NCBI GenBank assembly: GCA_902489955.1
Contig: CABUBY010000091.1
Span: forward strand, 1 to 6,875
Direction of reading: 5' to 3'
Length of the DNA: 6,875 nucleotides
From: an uncultured Collinsella sp.
Lineage (GTDB): Bacteria > Actinomycetota > Coriobacteriia > Coriobacteriales > Coriobacteriaceae
The notes under the pieces are model-generated. The model was not told the origin of the DNA. It did not search any database and worked only from the letters and a program-made list of their open reading frames with translations. Numbering within the stretch: position 1 is the stretch's first letter; each line of letters begins with the position of its first letter. The position numbers and the translations under genes are program-made. Positions 1-5,977 of the stretch are shown piece by piece.

Positions 1-915
1 CATGGGGAACTCATGCGCGCCACCCTGGAAGTGGTCGTGCGAAAGAATCGAGCCGCCCACGATGGGCAGGTCGGCGTTGGAGCCAATAAAGTAATGCGGG
101 AACAGGTCCACAAAGTCGAGCAGGCAGGTCAGGCTCTTGCGGTCGACGTGCATCGGACGATGCTCGGAGCTCATGGCAATGCAGTGCTCGTTAAAGTACG
201 CGTACGGGCTGTACTGGAAGCCCCAGCGCTCGCCGTCGAGCTGGATGGGGATAACGCGCAGATTCTGGCGAGCGGGGTGAGCGCCGCTGTCGGCTGCGGC
301 GGAGCGTCCGGGATAGCCCTCGTTTTCGATGCAGATCTGGCAGGCGGGATACTTCTCGCCCGTGTTCTTGGCTGCACCTGCCACGGCGATATCGCGCGGG
401 TCCTTCTCGGGCTTGGACAGGTTGATGGTGATCTCAAGATCGCCCCAGTTGGTGGGGGTGCTCCATTTGATGTTGCGCGCGATGGCGGCACGGCGCACAT
501 AGCCGGCGTCGCAGCACAGGCCGTAGAACCAGTCGGTCGCGGCGCGGGGCTCGTTGACGCCCATACGTCCATTGAACTCTTCGTTTACAACCGAAGGCCT
601 CGGCATGAGCGCGCCCATGATGCGCATGGCGATGCGATCGCGGCCCGACGCAGTGTCCTCGGCGGCGCCGTTGGCAACGGCGGCCTCGGCAAGCGCGGCA
701 AGCGTGCCTTCAAGGTCAAAGTCGGGCAGGGTATCGGGGTGCAAGAGCGAGAGTTTCTCAACTTGGAGCGCCCAGGCCATGTCGAGTGCCGGCCCCGTGG
801 CGCCGATGCACTCGAGAACGGTGTTGTATGCCCAGATGCGATCGTCCTGGCCGATCATCGATCGGTGGATGGCATATTCGATGAGGCCCTGCGCGGCCTC
901 GCGCACATCAGTCAT
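1..915 (-). CDS. galT: UTP/UDP-glucose--hexose-1-phosphate uridylyltransferase, class 2 (5' part; C-terminus off window)
   Basis: Second Leloir enzyme: it moves UMP from UDP-glucose to galactose-1-phosphate, giving UDP-galactose and glucose-1-phosphate in the cytoplasm. The visible 305 residues read without a stop to the window edge. Class 2 (Firmicutes-type) landmarks are in order: DRIWAYNTVL at residues 25-34, LEITINLSKPEKDP at 160-173, a CxxC pair at Cys192/Cys195, FPHYFIGSNADLP at 272-284, and the active-site stretch SHDHFQGG at 292-299. In that stretch the second His (His295) matches the histidine that is uridylylated in the family. Class 2 proteins are usually around 490-510 residues, so roughly the last 190 lie outside. 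The ATG shares its A with the galK stop (TAATG), which implies translational coupling; no strong ribosome site of its own is seen. The missing part is an edge effect, not a truncation. Confidence 0.96.
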   Translation of the reverse strand, partial: MTDVREAAQGLIEYAIHRSMIGQDDRIWAYNTVLECIGATGPALDMAWALQVEKLSLLHPDTLPDFDLEGTLAALAEAAVANGAAEDTASGRDRIAMRIMGALMPRPSVVNEEFNGRMGVNEPRAATDWFYGLCCDAGYVRRAAIARNIKWSTPTNWGDLEITINLSKPEKDPRDIAVAGAAKNTGEKYPACQICIENEGYPGRSAAADSGAHPARQNLRVIPIQLDGERWGFQYSPYAYFNEHCIAMSSEHRPMHVDRKSLTCLLDFVDLFPHYFIGSNADLPIVGGSILSHDHFQGGAHEFPM

Positions 916-2120
916 TACAGCCATGCCGCGTAAGCCCCCTTGTCAGAAATCGCGTAGTGGCGGGCAGAGCCCTCGCCAAGCCAGCCGTTCATCTTGACAA
1001 TGAAGGTGTCGACCAGCTCGAGCGGCACGAAGGCCTGGATGGTACCGCCAAAGCCGCCGCCGTGGATACGAACGGCGCCACGGCCGTCGAGCACATGCTC
1101 GGCAAGAGCAAGCGCGTACATGGAAGGCTGCTCGGCACCCAGTTTGGCAACAACATTCTGCAGGTACATGGCGGAGCTGGCGCCGGACTCACGCGTCAGG
1201 ACCAGGAACTGGTCAATGTCGCCGGCGTTCAGGGCCGCCCAGCGCTTATCGACCAGGCCGTTCTCGTACCAGTAATGAACGGCGCGCAGGCAGGCGCGGT
1301 CGCCCAGCTTGGCGCGCAGCTCGGGGAGCTTGGCGTCAAAGTCCGCCACGTTTACCTCGCACAGGCGTGCCTTGCCAAACTCGGCGGCGACGTCCTGCAT
1401 CTCGCGCGGAACAGCGGCGTAGTCGTCGGTGGCTGCCACATGGTCGGCGCCAACTTTAACGAGCACGAGCGCATAGCCGTGATCCTCAAAGTTGAGCTCG
1501 AGCTTCTGGGTTTTAGGCTGAGCCTGGTCCTCAAAGTCCATGTAGGCAAGGCCGCCCAGGCACACGGCGGCCTGGTCCATCAGACCGCAGGGCTTGCCGT
1601 AGTAGTTGTTCTCGGTGCGCTGGCTCATCTGAGCGAGCGTGACGGGCTCAATGGCGGGCGCGCCCCAGAGCGTCTCCATGGCACGACCGTACGCGGCCTC
1701 GACGGCGGCAGAGCTGGAAAGGCCACCGCCCGAGGGGACGGAGCAGGTGAAGGCAAAGTCGAAGCCGTGGGGCTCAACGCCCAGAGCAGCGATTTCATGG
1801 GCCATGCCGCGGACGAGGCTCGCGGACGTGCCCTTCTCGGACTCCTGAATGTCTAGCGTGTCGAGCGTGATCTCAAACGTAGGATAGCCCTCGTCGGCTA
1901 CGCGAATCTTGTTGGAATCGGTTGCCACGGCGATGCCATCGACGGCGACATCGAGCGAGCCGGCGATAACGTGGCCGCCCTCGTGGTCGGTGTGGTTGCC
2001 GCTGATCTCGGAACGGCCGGGCGCGTGCACGTAGAGCACCTGGCGGTCGCCGATGGGTCCAAACTCCTCCTCAAACAGCTTGGTGAGCGTGGCGAGTGTC
2101 TTTTCGTCGGGGGCGGTCAT
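915..2120 (-). CDS. galK: Galactokinase (GHMP kinase family)
   Basis: Phosphorylates galactose to galactose-1-phosphate with ATP, the substrate of the following galT. The 401-residue length fits the family. The three GHMP motifs are present: APGRSEISGNHTDHEGG at residues 33-49, CSVPSGGGLSSSAA at 126-139 (ATP loop), and HGGGFGG at 353-359. The catalytic Asp lies in GLMDQ (Asp182) and the partner Arg is Arg36. The first motif departs from the usual GRxNLIGEHTDY: Glu before His-Thr-Asp is Asn42, and the Asn-Leu pair is Glu38-Ile39. I chose the ATG at 2120 because AAAGGA sits 5 bases upstream. The frame stays open to an ATG at 2207, but that would place coding over an operator and has no ribosome site. 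Context (galT directly downstream, LacI operators upstream) supports galactose as substrate, though another sugar kinase activity cannot be excluded from sequence. Confidence 0.93.
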   Translation of the reverse strand: MTAPDEKTLATLTKLFEEEFGPIGDRQVLYVHAPGRSEISGNHTDHEGGHVIAGSLDVAVDGIAVATDSNKIRVADEGYPTFEITLDTLDIQESEKGTSASLVRGMAHEIAALGVEPHGFDFAFTCSVPSGGGLSSSAAVEAAYGRAMETLWGAPAIEPVTLAQMSQRTENNYYGKPCGLMDQAAVCLGGLAYMDFEDQAQPKTQKLELNFEDHGYALVLVKVGADHVAATDDYAAVPREMQDVAAEFGKARLCEVNVADFDAKLPELRAKLGDRACLRAVHYWYENGLVDKRWAALNAGDIDQFLVLTRESGASSAMYLQNVVAKLGAEQPSMYALALAEHVLDGRGAVRIHGGGFGGTIQAFVPLELVDTFIVKMNGWLGEGSARHYAISDKGAYAAWL

Positions 2121-2125
2121 GGGAG

Positions 2126-2131
2126 TCCTTT
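2126..2131 (-). promoter_or_regulatory. Ribosome binding site of galK
   Basis: AAAGGA on the minus strand, 5 bases before the ATG at 2120. It decides this start over the in-frame upstream ATG at 2207. Confidence 0.75.
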
Positions 2132-2164
2132 CCTTGGCGCGCACGGGTGAGTTTTGCGTCGTTA

Positions 2165-2178
2165 TGAGTACGTTAACA
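2165..2178 (-). promoter_or_regulatory. LacI-type operator O1 (galK leader)
   Basis: TGAGTACGTTAACA on the plus strand, read as TGTTAACGTACTCA on the minus strand. It has the TG-N3-ACGT-N3-CA form with central CG that is typical of LacI/GalR-family operators and close to the cre-like consensus TGWNANCGNTNWCA (one mismatch). It lies about 45 bases before the galK start, so a bound repressor would sit downstream of the likely promoter. The binding protein is inferred to be the divergent LacI-family product at 2459-3490. Confidence 0.7.
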
Positions 2179-2228
2179 ACTTGAAGCGGCATGAACCAAG
2201 CGTTCACGATGCCGCACGTTACGGGTTA

Positions 2229-2242
2229 TGTTAACGTACTCA
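2229..2242 (+). promoter_or_regulatory. LacI-type operator O2 (galK core promoter)
   Basis: TGTTAACGTACTCA, the exact reverse complement of O1, with its centre 64 bases from that of O1, about six helical turns. It overlaps the likely -10 region of galK on the minus strand, so binding would block RNA polymerase directly. The in-phase spacing would allow looping between O1 and O2. Confidence 0.7.
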
Positions 2243-2260
2243 TAACACATCGCTTGTCAC
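2239..2260 (-). promoter_or_regulatory. Putative galKT promoter
   Basis: On the minus strand an extended -10 reading TGTTATGAG (TATGAG at 2244-2239) lies inside the O2 arm. A good -35-like GTGACA (2260-2255) is present but only 10 bases away. An alternative pairs GTGACA with TACGTT (2238-2233) at 16 bases. Either reading puts O2 over the -10 element. The exact start site cannot be fixed by eye. Confidence 0.35.
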
Positions 2261-2295
2261 TTTTTGAGAATCTGGTAATCGGTAGAAATACAGCC

Positions 2296-2325
2296 GTGAA
2301 CGGTACTGCCGTATGGACTTATAAA
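2296..2325 (+). promoter_or_regulatory. Putative promoter of the LacI-family gene
   Basis: TATAAA at 2320-2325 matches the -10 consensus in five of six bases. A weak -35 (GTGAAC at 2296-2301, three of six) lies 18 bases upstream. The predicted start near 2332 would give a leader of about 125 bases that contains O3. Confidence 0.35.
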
Positions 2326-2351
2326 GCAGAAGAGGTGCAGATAGAAAAAGT

Positions 2352-2365
2352 AGAGTACGTTAACA
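2352..2365 (+). promoter_or_regulatory. LacI-type operator O3 (regulator leader)
   Basis: AGAGTACGTTAACA, 13 of 14 bases identical to O1; the first T is replaced by A. It lies just downstream of the best promoter candidate for the divergent regulator gene and about 94 bases before its start codon, which suggests autoregulation. Its centre is 123 bases from O2. Confidence 0.62.
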
Positions 2366-2458
2366 TGCGTCCGACGATAGCGGGCCTCGGCGCGGGGTGT
2401 ATTTCTGCCCGGGCCGGCATTCACGCTATTCAGATCTCGCAAGGGTGAAGGTGATCCT

Positions 2459-3490
2459 GTGGCAAGGCGCCCGTCCAACGATACCAGTTCGCGTCCGGTC
2501 TCCATGGCCGACGTCGCCCGCGCTGCTGGCGTTTCACAGCAGACGGTTTCGCGCGTCGCCAACGGCTTGCCCAACGTTAACGAGCAGACGCGCCAGCGCG
2601 TGCAGGTCGCTATGCAAGAGCTCGGCTTCCGTCCGAGTTATGCCGGTCGCTCGCTGCGCGACGGCCGTTACCATTCGGTCGGCCTGTGCGTCAACGATGT
2701 CACCAAGTTTGGCAACCTCTCAATGATCGACGGCATCGCCAGCGCTGCTCGCGAGCATAATTGCGCCATCACGCTGGTCGAGATGTCCAAGACCGAGGAG
2801 TTTTCGCTTGCCGAGGCCACGCGTCGTATGGCCGCGCTGCCCGTGGACGGCATCATTATCGGCATGAGTCGCATGGCACCCGATTTTGAGACGTTTGATC
2901 CACTGCCGGGCATTGGCACGGTCATCGTTACCATGTACGCGCATCCGCGCGTGACCACAGTTGACTCTGATCATTACGGCTGCTCGCTATTGCTTATGGA
3001 TCACCTGTTTGAGCTGGGACACGATCAGATTCGCTATATTGGCGGCCCGTCGTTCTCGGTCGACGAGCAGTTTCGTCGCGCCGGCTGGCAGGACGCGCTC
3101 GAGCGTGGGCACATTAAGCCGCAGGCGCCGCTCGAGGGCGATTGGTCTGCCAACAGCGGTTACGAGGCCGGCAGGTACCTAGCCGAGCACGACCGCACCA
3201 TGACGGCGATTTACGCGGCAAACGACCAGATGGCAAACGGCGCGATTGCCGCGCTGCGTGATAGCGGTCTGCGCGTGCCCGAGGACGTGAGCGTGGTGGG
3301 CGTCGATGATTCGCTCGATGATTTTGTAGCACACAACGAGCTCACGACCGTTCGATTCGACTTGCATCAGCGTGGGCGCGAGGTGTTTGAGCATGCGGTT
3401 CCCGAGGCGGGTACGGTGGGCAAAACCGTTGCCATTCGTATTCCCGGCCAACTCATCATTCGACATAGCACGGCAGCTCCGCGCACATAG
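2459..3490 (+). CDS. LacI/GalR-family transcriptional regulator, probable repressor of galKT
   Basis: Cytoplasmic DNA-binding sugar sensor of 343 residues, a usual LacI-family length. An N-terminal helix-turn-helix is clear at about residues 16-37 (MADVARAAGVSQQTVSRVAN). A hinge helix follows near 57-68, with Leu66 at the place of the minor-groove Leu of E. coli LacI. The remainder is a periplasmic-binding-protein-like sensor, with VTTVDSDHYG, LGHDQIRYIGGP and, near the end, VVGVDDSLDDF. The start is GTG, preceded by AAGGTGAT at 2448-2455; the next in-frame ATG (2504) falls inside the helix-turn-helix and has no ribosome site. Divergent placement from galKT and three shared operators argue that it represses both units and is released by galactose, lactose or a derivative. 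The effector is inferred, not visible. Confidence 0.92.
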   Translation: MARRPSNDTSSRPVSMADVARAAGVSQQTVSRVANGLPNVNEQTRQRVQVAMQELGFRPSYAGRSLRDGRYHSVGLCVNDVTKFGNLSMIDGIASAAREHNCAITLVEMSKTEEFSLAEATRRMAALPVDGIIIGMSRMAPDFETFDPLPGIGTVIVTMYAHPRVTTVDSDHYGCSLLLMDHLFELGHDQIRYIGGPSFSVDEQFRRAGWQDALERGHIKPQAPLEGDWSANSGYEAGRYLAEHDRTMTAIYAANDQMANGAIAALRDSGLRVPEDVSVVGVDDSLDDFVAHNELTTVRFDLHQRGREVFEHAVPEAGTVGKTVAIRIPGQLIIRHSTAAPRT

Positions 3491-3573
3491 TTTTTGCAGG
3501 TCAATGGCGATATATTCCGCCTCAATAACAATCGATAAGGATGCTGGCAGATAGCCGTGGCTATGAAGACGAG

Positions 3574-3610
3574 TGCTATGATAGACGGGCTCTTTTGTCT
3601 ATCTAGGAGG
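3574..3610 (+). promoter_or_regulatory. fprA promoter, 7-bp dyad and ribosome site
   Basis: TGCTATGAT at 3574-3582 is an extended -10 (TATGAT, five of six, preceded by TG-N); no good -35 is seen. A 7-bp inverted repeat, GATAGAC at 3580-3586 and GTCTATC at 3597-3603, starts on the last bases of the -10 and ends just before AGGAGG at 3605-3610. It could be a repressor operator or a short hairpin at the 5' end of the mRNA. AGGAGG lies 9 bases before the ATG and sets the start of fprA. Confidence 0.5.
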
Positions 3611-3619
3611 CTTTGCCTG

Positions 3620-4780
3620 ATGGAGATCACCAAGGATATCCGCTACATTGGCGTTAACGATCACGACATTGACCTGTTCGAGGGCCAGTACGATGTGTCC
3701 GAGAACGGTATGGCATACAACAGCTACGTTATCTTGGGCGAAAAGATCGCTGTCGCCGATTCAGTCGACGGCGGTTTTGTTGACGAGTGGCTCGGCAACC
3801 TCGAGGCCGTGCTCGATGGCCGCACGCCCGACTACCTGATCGTCCATCACATGGAGCCCGATCACTCCGCCGGCATCGCCGCCTTTATGGAGCGCTATCC
3901 CCAGGCGCAGATTGTTGCCAGCATGGGCGCCTTCCGTATGATGGTCAACTACTTTGGCACCGACTTCCCCGAGCGCAAGATGGTCGTCAAAGATGGCGAC
4001 GTGCTCGACCTGGGCGGCCACAGCCTAACCTTTGTCGGTGCCCCCAATGTTCACTGGCCCGAGGTGCTCTTCTCCTACGAGTCCACCGACAAGGTGCTCT
4101 TTAGTGCCGACGGTTTTGGCAAGTTTGGCGCCAACGACATCGAGGATCCCGAGGGCTGGGCTTGCGAAGCGCGCCGTTACTACTTTGGCATCGTCGGTAA
4201 GTTCGGCAAGTTCGTGCAGGCCGTCCTCAAGAAGGCCGCCGACCTGGACATCCAGATTATCTGCCCGCTCCACGGCCCCGTGCTGACTGAGAACCTGGGC
4301 TACTACCTCGACACCTATAACACCTGGTCGAGCTATCAGCCCGAGGACGAGGGTATCACGATTGCCTATGCGAGCGTGTACGGGCATCTGAAGGCTGCCG
4401 TCGAGGAGCTCGCCGCAGCGCTTGAGGCTCGCGGCCAGAAGGTCTCCGTCTTTGACTTGGCTCGCGACGACATGGCCGAGGCCGTTGAGGATGCGTTCCG
4501 CTACGACCGTCTGGTGCTCGCCTCCATCACCTATCAGGGCGAGATCTTCCCGTGCATGAGCACCTTCATCCATACGCTCGCCGAGCACGCCTACCAGAAC
4601 CGTACGGTGGCGCTCGTCGAGGCCGGCTCTTGGGCGCCTGCAGCTGCCAAGGTTATGACCAAGGAGCTCGAGGGCATGAAGGACATCACCCTGACGCAGA
4701 ACAAGGTGACCGTGCTGGGCTCGCTCAACGACGCCTCGCGCGCTCAGATCGAGGCCCTTGCCGACGAGCTGTCCAAGTAG
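3620..4780 (+). CDS. fprA: Flavodiiron protein (A-type flavoprotein, oxygen/nitric oxide reductase)
   Basis: Soluble FMN and di-iron enzyme that reduces O2 to water and/or NO to N2O, protecting anaerobes. The 386 residues hold a metallo-beta-lactamase-like domain (about 1-240) and a flavodoxin domain (about 246-386). All expected iron ligands are seen: His77, Glu79, Asp81, His82 in HHMEPDHSAG; His145 in NVHWPE; Asp164 in FSADGFG; His218 in CPLHGP. The FMN phosphate loop reads AYASVYGHLK (249-258). There is no rubredoxin or NADH-reductase extension, so this is the simplest (class A) form and needs an outside electron donor, none of which is encoded nearby. The frame is open to a GTG at 3557, but the ATG at 3620 has AGGAGG and gives the family's normal N-terminus. 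It is probably monocistronic, ending at a strong terminator. O2 versus NO preference cannot be told from sequence. Confidence 0.95.
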   Translation: MEITKDIRYIGVNDHDIDLFEGQYDVSENGMAYNSYVILGEKIAVADSVDGGFVDEWLGNLEAVLDGRTPDYLIVHHMEPDHSAGIAAFMERYPQAQIVASMGAFRMMVNYFGTDFPERKMVVKDGDVLDLGGHSLTFVGAPNVHWPEVLFSYESTDKVLFSADGFGKFGANDIEDPEGWACEARRYYFGIVGKFGKFVQAVLKKAADLDIQIICPLHGPVLTENLGYYLDTYNTWSSYQPEDEGITIAYASVYGHLKAAVEELAAALEARGQKVSVFDLARDDMAEAVEDAFRYDRLVLASITYQGEIFPCMSTFIHTLAEHAYQNRTVALVEAGSWAPAAAKVMTKELEGMKDITLTQNKVTVLGSLNDASRAQIEALADELSK

Positions 4781-4803
4781 CGACACATTCACTTCTGATG
4801 CTC

Positions 4804-4840
4804 AACCACCACAAAGGAGACCTTTGTGGTGGTTTTTGTT
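4804..4840 (+). terminator. Rho-independent terminator of fprA
   Basis: A 14-bp perfect stem (4804-4817 with 4821-4834), loop AGA, followed by TTTTTGTTT, 23 bases after the fprA stop. The last base is also the end of the convergent regulator's stop codon. In the other direction the stem is followed by TTGAGC, so termination of the leftward transcript is expected to be weaker. Confidence 0.93.
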
Positions 4841-5643
4841 TAAGCGCCGGCGATGATGAGGACTGGACGTGCGCTGTCGGTGGCCTCGGCGATTGAGGTG
4901 GCGACGGAATGATCGGGGTCACGGTCCATCACGATGGCGTCGACATCGGTCAGCTCGGCAAAGCGGTACATGCCGCGTCCGTTAACCTTGCTGGCGTCCA
5001 TGAGGGCGACGCTTTGATGGGCCGCGGCGATCATAGCCGTTTTAGTCTCGGCCATCTGGGGAAAGTCGGTCGTAAAGCCGCAGCTGGAGACAAAGGCGCC
5101 GGGGCACATGACGGCAAGATCGGCATGGACCATTTGGAGCGCTTGCATAGTGAGCGGTCCGTACAAATAACGATGGCCTTTGCGCAACGCCCCGCCCAGC
5201 ATGACGACATCGACTGAGGGCATGCTCTCGTCGATGTAATCGGCAATGGTAATGTCTGCTGTGATGACGGTGATACCGTCGCGTTGATCGAGGAGCCGGA
5301 CGAACTCGAGCGCCGTGGTGCCCGAGTCGACGAGCAACGTGTCGCCGTCATTGACGAGCTCGATGGCGCTTTGCGCGATGGCCTGCTTGGCAGCGACGTT
5401 GACATTGATGCGGCGATCCTGCGTGGAGACGGTCAGACGTTTGTGGAGTGATACGGCACCGCCGTGCGTGCGGCGCAGCTTGCCTGCTTCGGCGAGCGCG
5501 TCCAGGTCGGCGCGGGCGGTGACGGAGGACACGCCAAAGGTCTGGGCGATTTCTGCTACCTGCACCGAGGCATTATGATCGAGCATTTCCATAATGGCGG
5601 TACGGCGTTCGTCGGCAAAAGCGCGGTTGGTGGCTTGGGCCAT
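4840..5643 (-). CDS. DeoR-family transcriptional regulator
   Basis: A 267-residue repressor-type protein. The N-terminal winged helix-turn-helix covers about residues 12-62, with the DeoR signature ending in GKLRRTHGGA; recognition helix about 38-48. The C-terminal sugar-phosphate sensor domain shows DSGTT at 106-110, LGGALRKG at 149-156, the E199-T-K stretch and DASK at 216-219, as expected for this family. I prefer the ATG at 5643 because GGAG stands 5 bases upstream; an in-frame ATG at 5700 would add 19 residues unlike the family N-terminus and lacks a clear ribosome site. It is divergent from the aldolase at 5978, so it may control that gene and itself in response to a phosphorylated sugar. 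The ligand is not identifiable. It converges on fprA, with its stop at the terminator tail. Confidence 0.9.
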   Translation of the reverse strand: MAQATNRAFADERRTAIMEMLDHNASVQVAEIAQTFGVSSVTARADLDALAEAGKLRRTHGGAVSLHKRLTVSTQDRRINVNVAAKQAIAQSAIELVNDGDTLLVDSGTTALEFVRLLDQRDGITVITADITIADYIDESMPSVDVVMLGGALRKGHRYLYGPLTMQALQMVHADLAVMCPGAFVSSCGFTTDFPQMAETKTAMIAAAHQSVALMDASKVNGRGMYRFAELTDVDAIVMDRDPDHSVATSIAEATDSARPVLIIAGA

Positions 5644-5977
5644 GCTTGCTCCATTCTCGGCTAAATTTGCAGGAATTGTGTTGACTCTATTTTCGTTCAT
5701 TTTCTTTTTGAGTAAGAAAACACCTTTCGATTACTTATCTTTTCTATAAAAGAAAGACGCTGAACGCCCAAAATTCAATATCGAACATGTTCACTCGGCT
5801 CAAATTTCTTCCGTTTGCTTTTCAAAAATGACTGTATTGACCTGCATGGGCTCAATATCTCGCACGTGCAAAGCTGCTGAATTTCATACAATGAGCGCAG
5901 CAAAACGCAAGGTAAAACGCCTTGTGAACAACTACGCCCGATGTCCAGATGCGGGCGAGGGAGAGGAGCAAACGCTC
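5644..5977. promoter_or_regulatory. AT-rich divergent control region between the DeoR gene and the aldolase gene
   Basis: Over 300 bases without a convincing gene. It holds several dyads: TTTTCTT/AAGAAAA at 5700-5706 and 5714-5720; TCTTTT/AAAAGA at 5738-5743 and 5748-5753; and the perfect 10-bp palindrome GAACATGTTC at 5783-5792. On the minus strand TATAGA (5749-5744), with TTGGGC 17 bases upstream, is a possible promoter for the regulator. On the plus strand TACAAT at 5887-5892 is the best -10 for the aldolase, with no good -35. The dyads are candidate regulator sites; no known riboswitch was recognised. Confidence 0.45.
5906..5926 (+). other. Possible leader hairpin of the aldolase mRNA
   Basis: CGCAAGG (5906-5912) can pair with CCTTGTG (5920-5926) in RNA, including one G-U pair, around the 7-base loop TAAAACG. 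It lies just downstream of the TACAAT -10 candidate and about 50 bases before the start codon. There is no U-tract, so it is not a terminator; role unknown and it may be chance. Confidence 0.3.

Larger units (their letters stand above)
2161..2246. repeat. Perfect 18-bp inverted repeat enclosing a smaller hairpin
   Basis: GTTATGAGTACGTTAACA at 2161-2178 is the exact reverse complement of 2229-2246, so identity continues four bases beyond the 14-bp operator core on one side. Between the arms is a second dyad: GCGGCA at 2186-2191 pairs with TGCCGC at 2210-2215, and TGAAC at 2192-2196 with GTTCA at 2202-2206, leaving loop CAAGC and a 3-base bulge. The outer arms are best explained as paired operators; the inner one has no assigned role. 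Confidence 0.85.

Noticed and set aside
13..933. A 306-codon open frame on the plus strand
   Set aside because: It lies antisense to galT, whose motifs are unmistakable. Its product is low-complexity (Val/Ala/Gly/His-rich), as expected from antisense reading of GC-rich codons.
957..1856. A 299-codon open frame on the plus strand
   Set aside because: Antisense shadow of galK with no domain-like motifs and no ribosome site.
2191..2448. A possible small gene of 85 codons in the galK/LacI gap
   Set aside because: It runs through operators O2 and O3 and the promoter elements, has no ribosome site and no family-like sequence.
3506..3521. GGCG/CGCC as a terminator of the LacI-family gene
   Set aside because: Only a 4-bp stem with no U-tract; no convincing terminator is visible in 3491-3573.
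4025..4792. A 255-codon open frame on the minus strand
   Set aside because: Antisense shadow of the flavodiiron gene; Leu/Val/Gly/His-rich with no family motif.
5783..5792. GAACATGTTC as a LexA (SOS) box
   Set aside because: The Gram-positive SOS box has four bases between GAAC and GTTC; here there are two, and no damage-response gene is adjacent.
5828..5977. A 50-residue N-terminal extension of the aldolase
   Set aside because: It would precede a start with a good ribosome site that already gives the family's exact length, and the extension shows no signal or targeting peptide.
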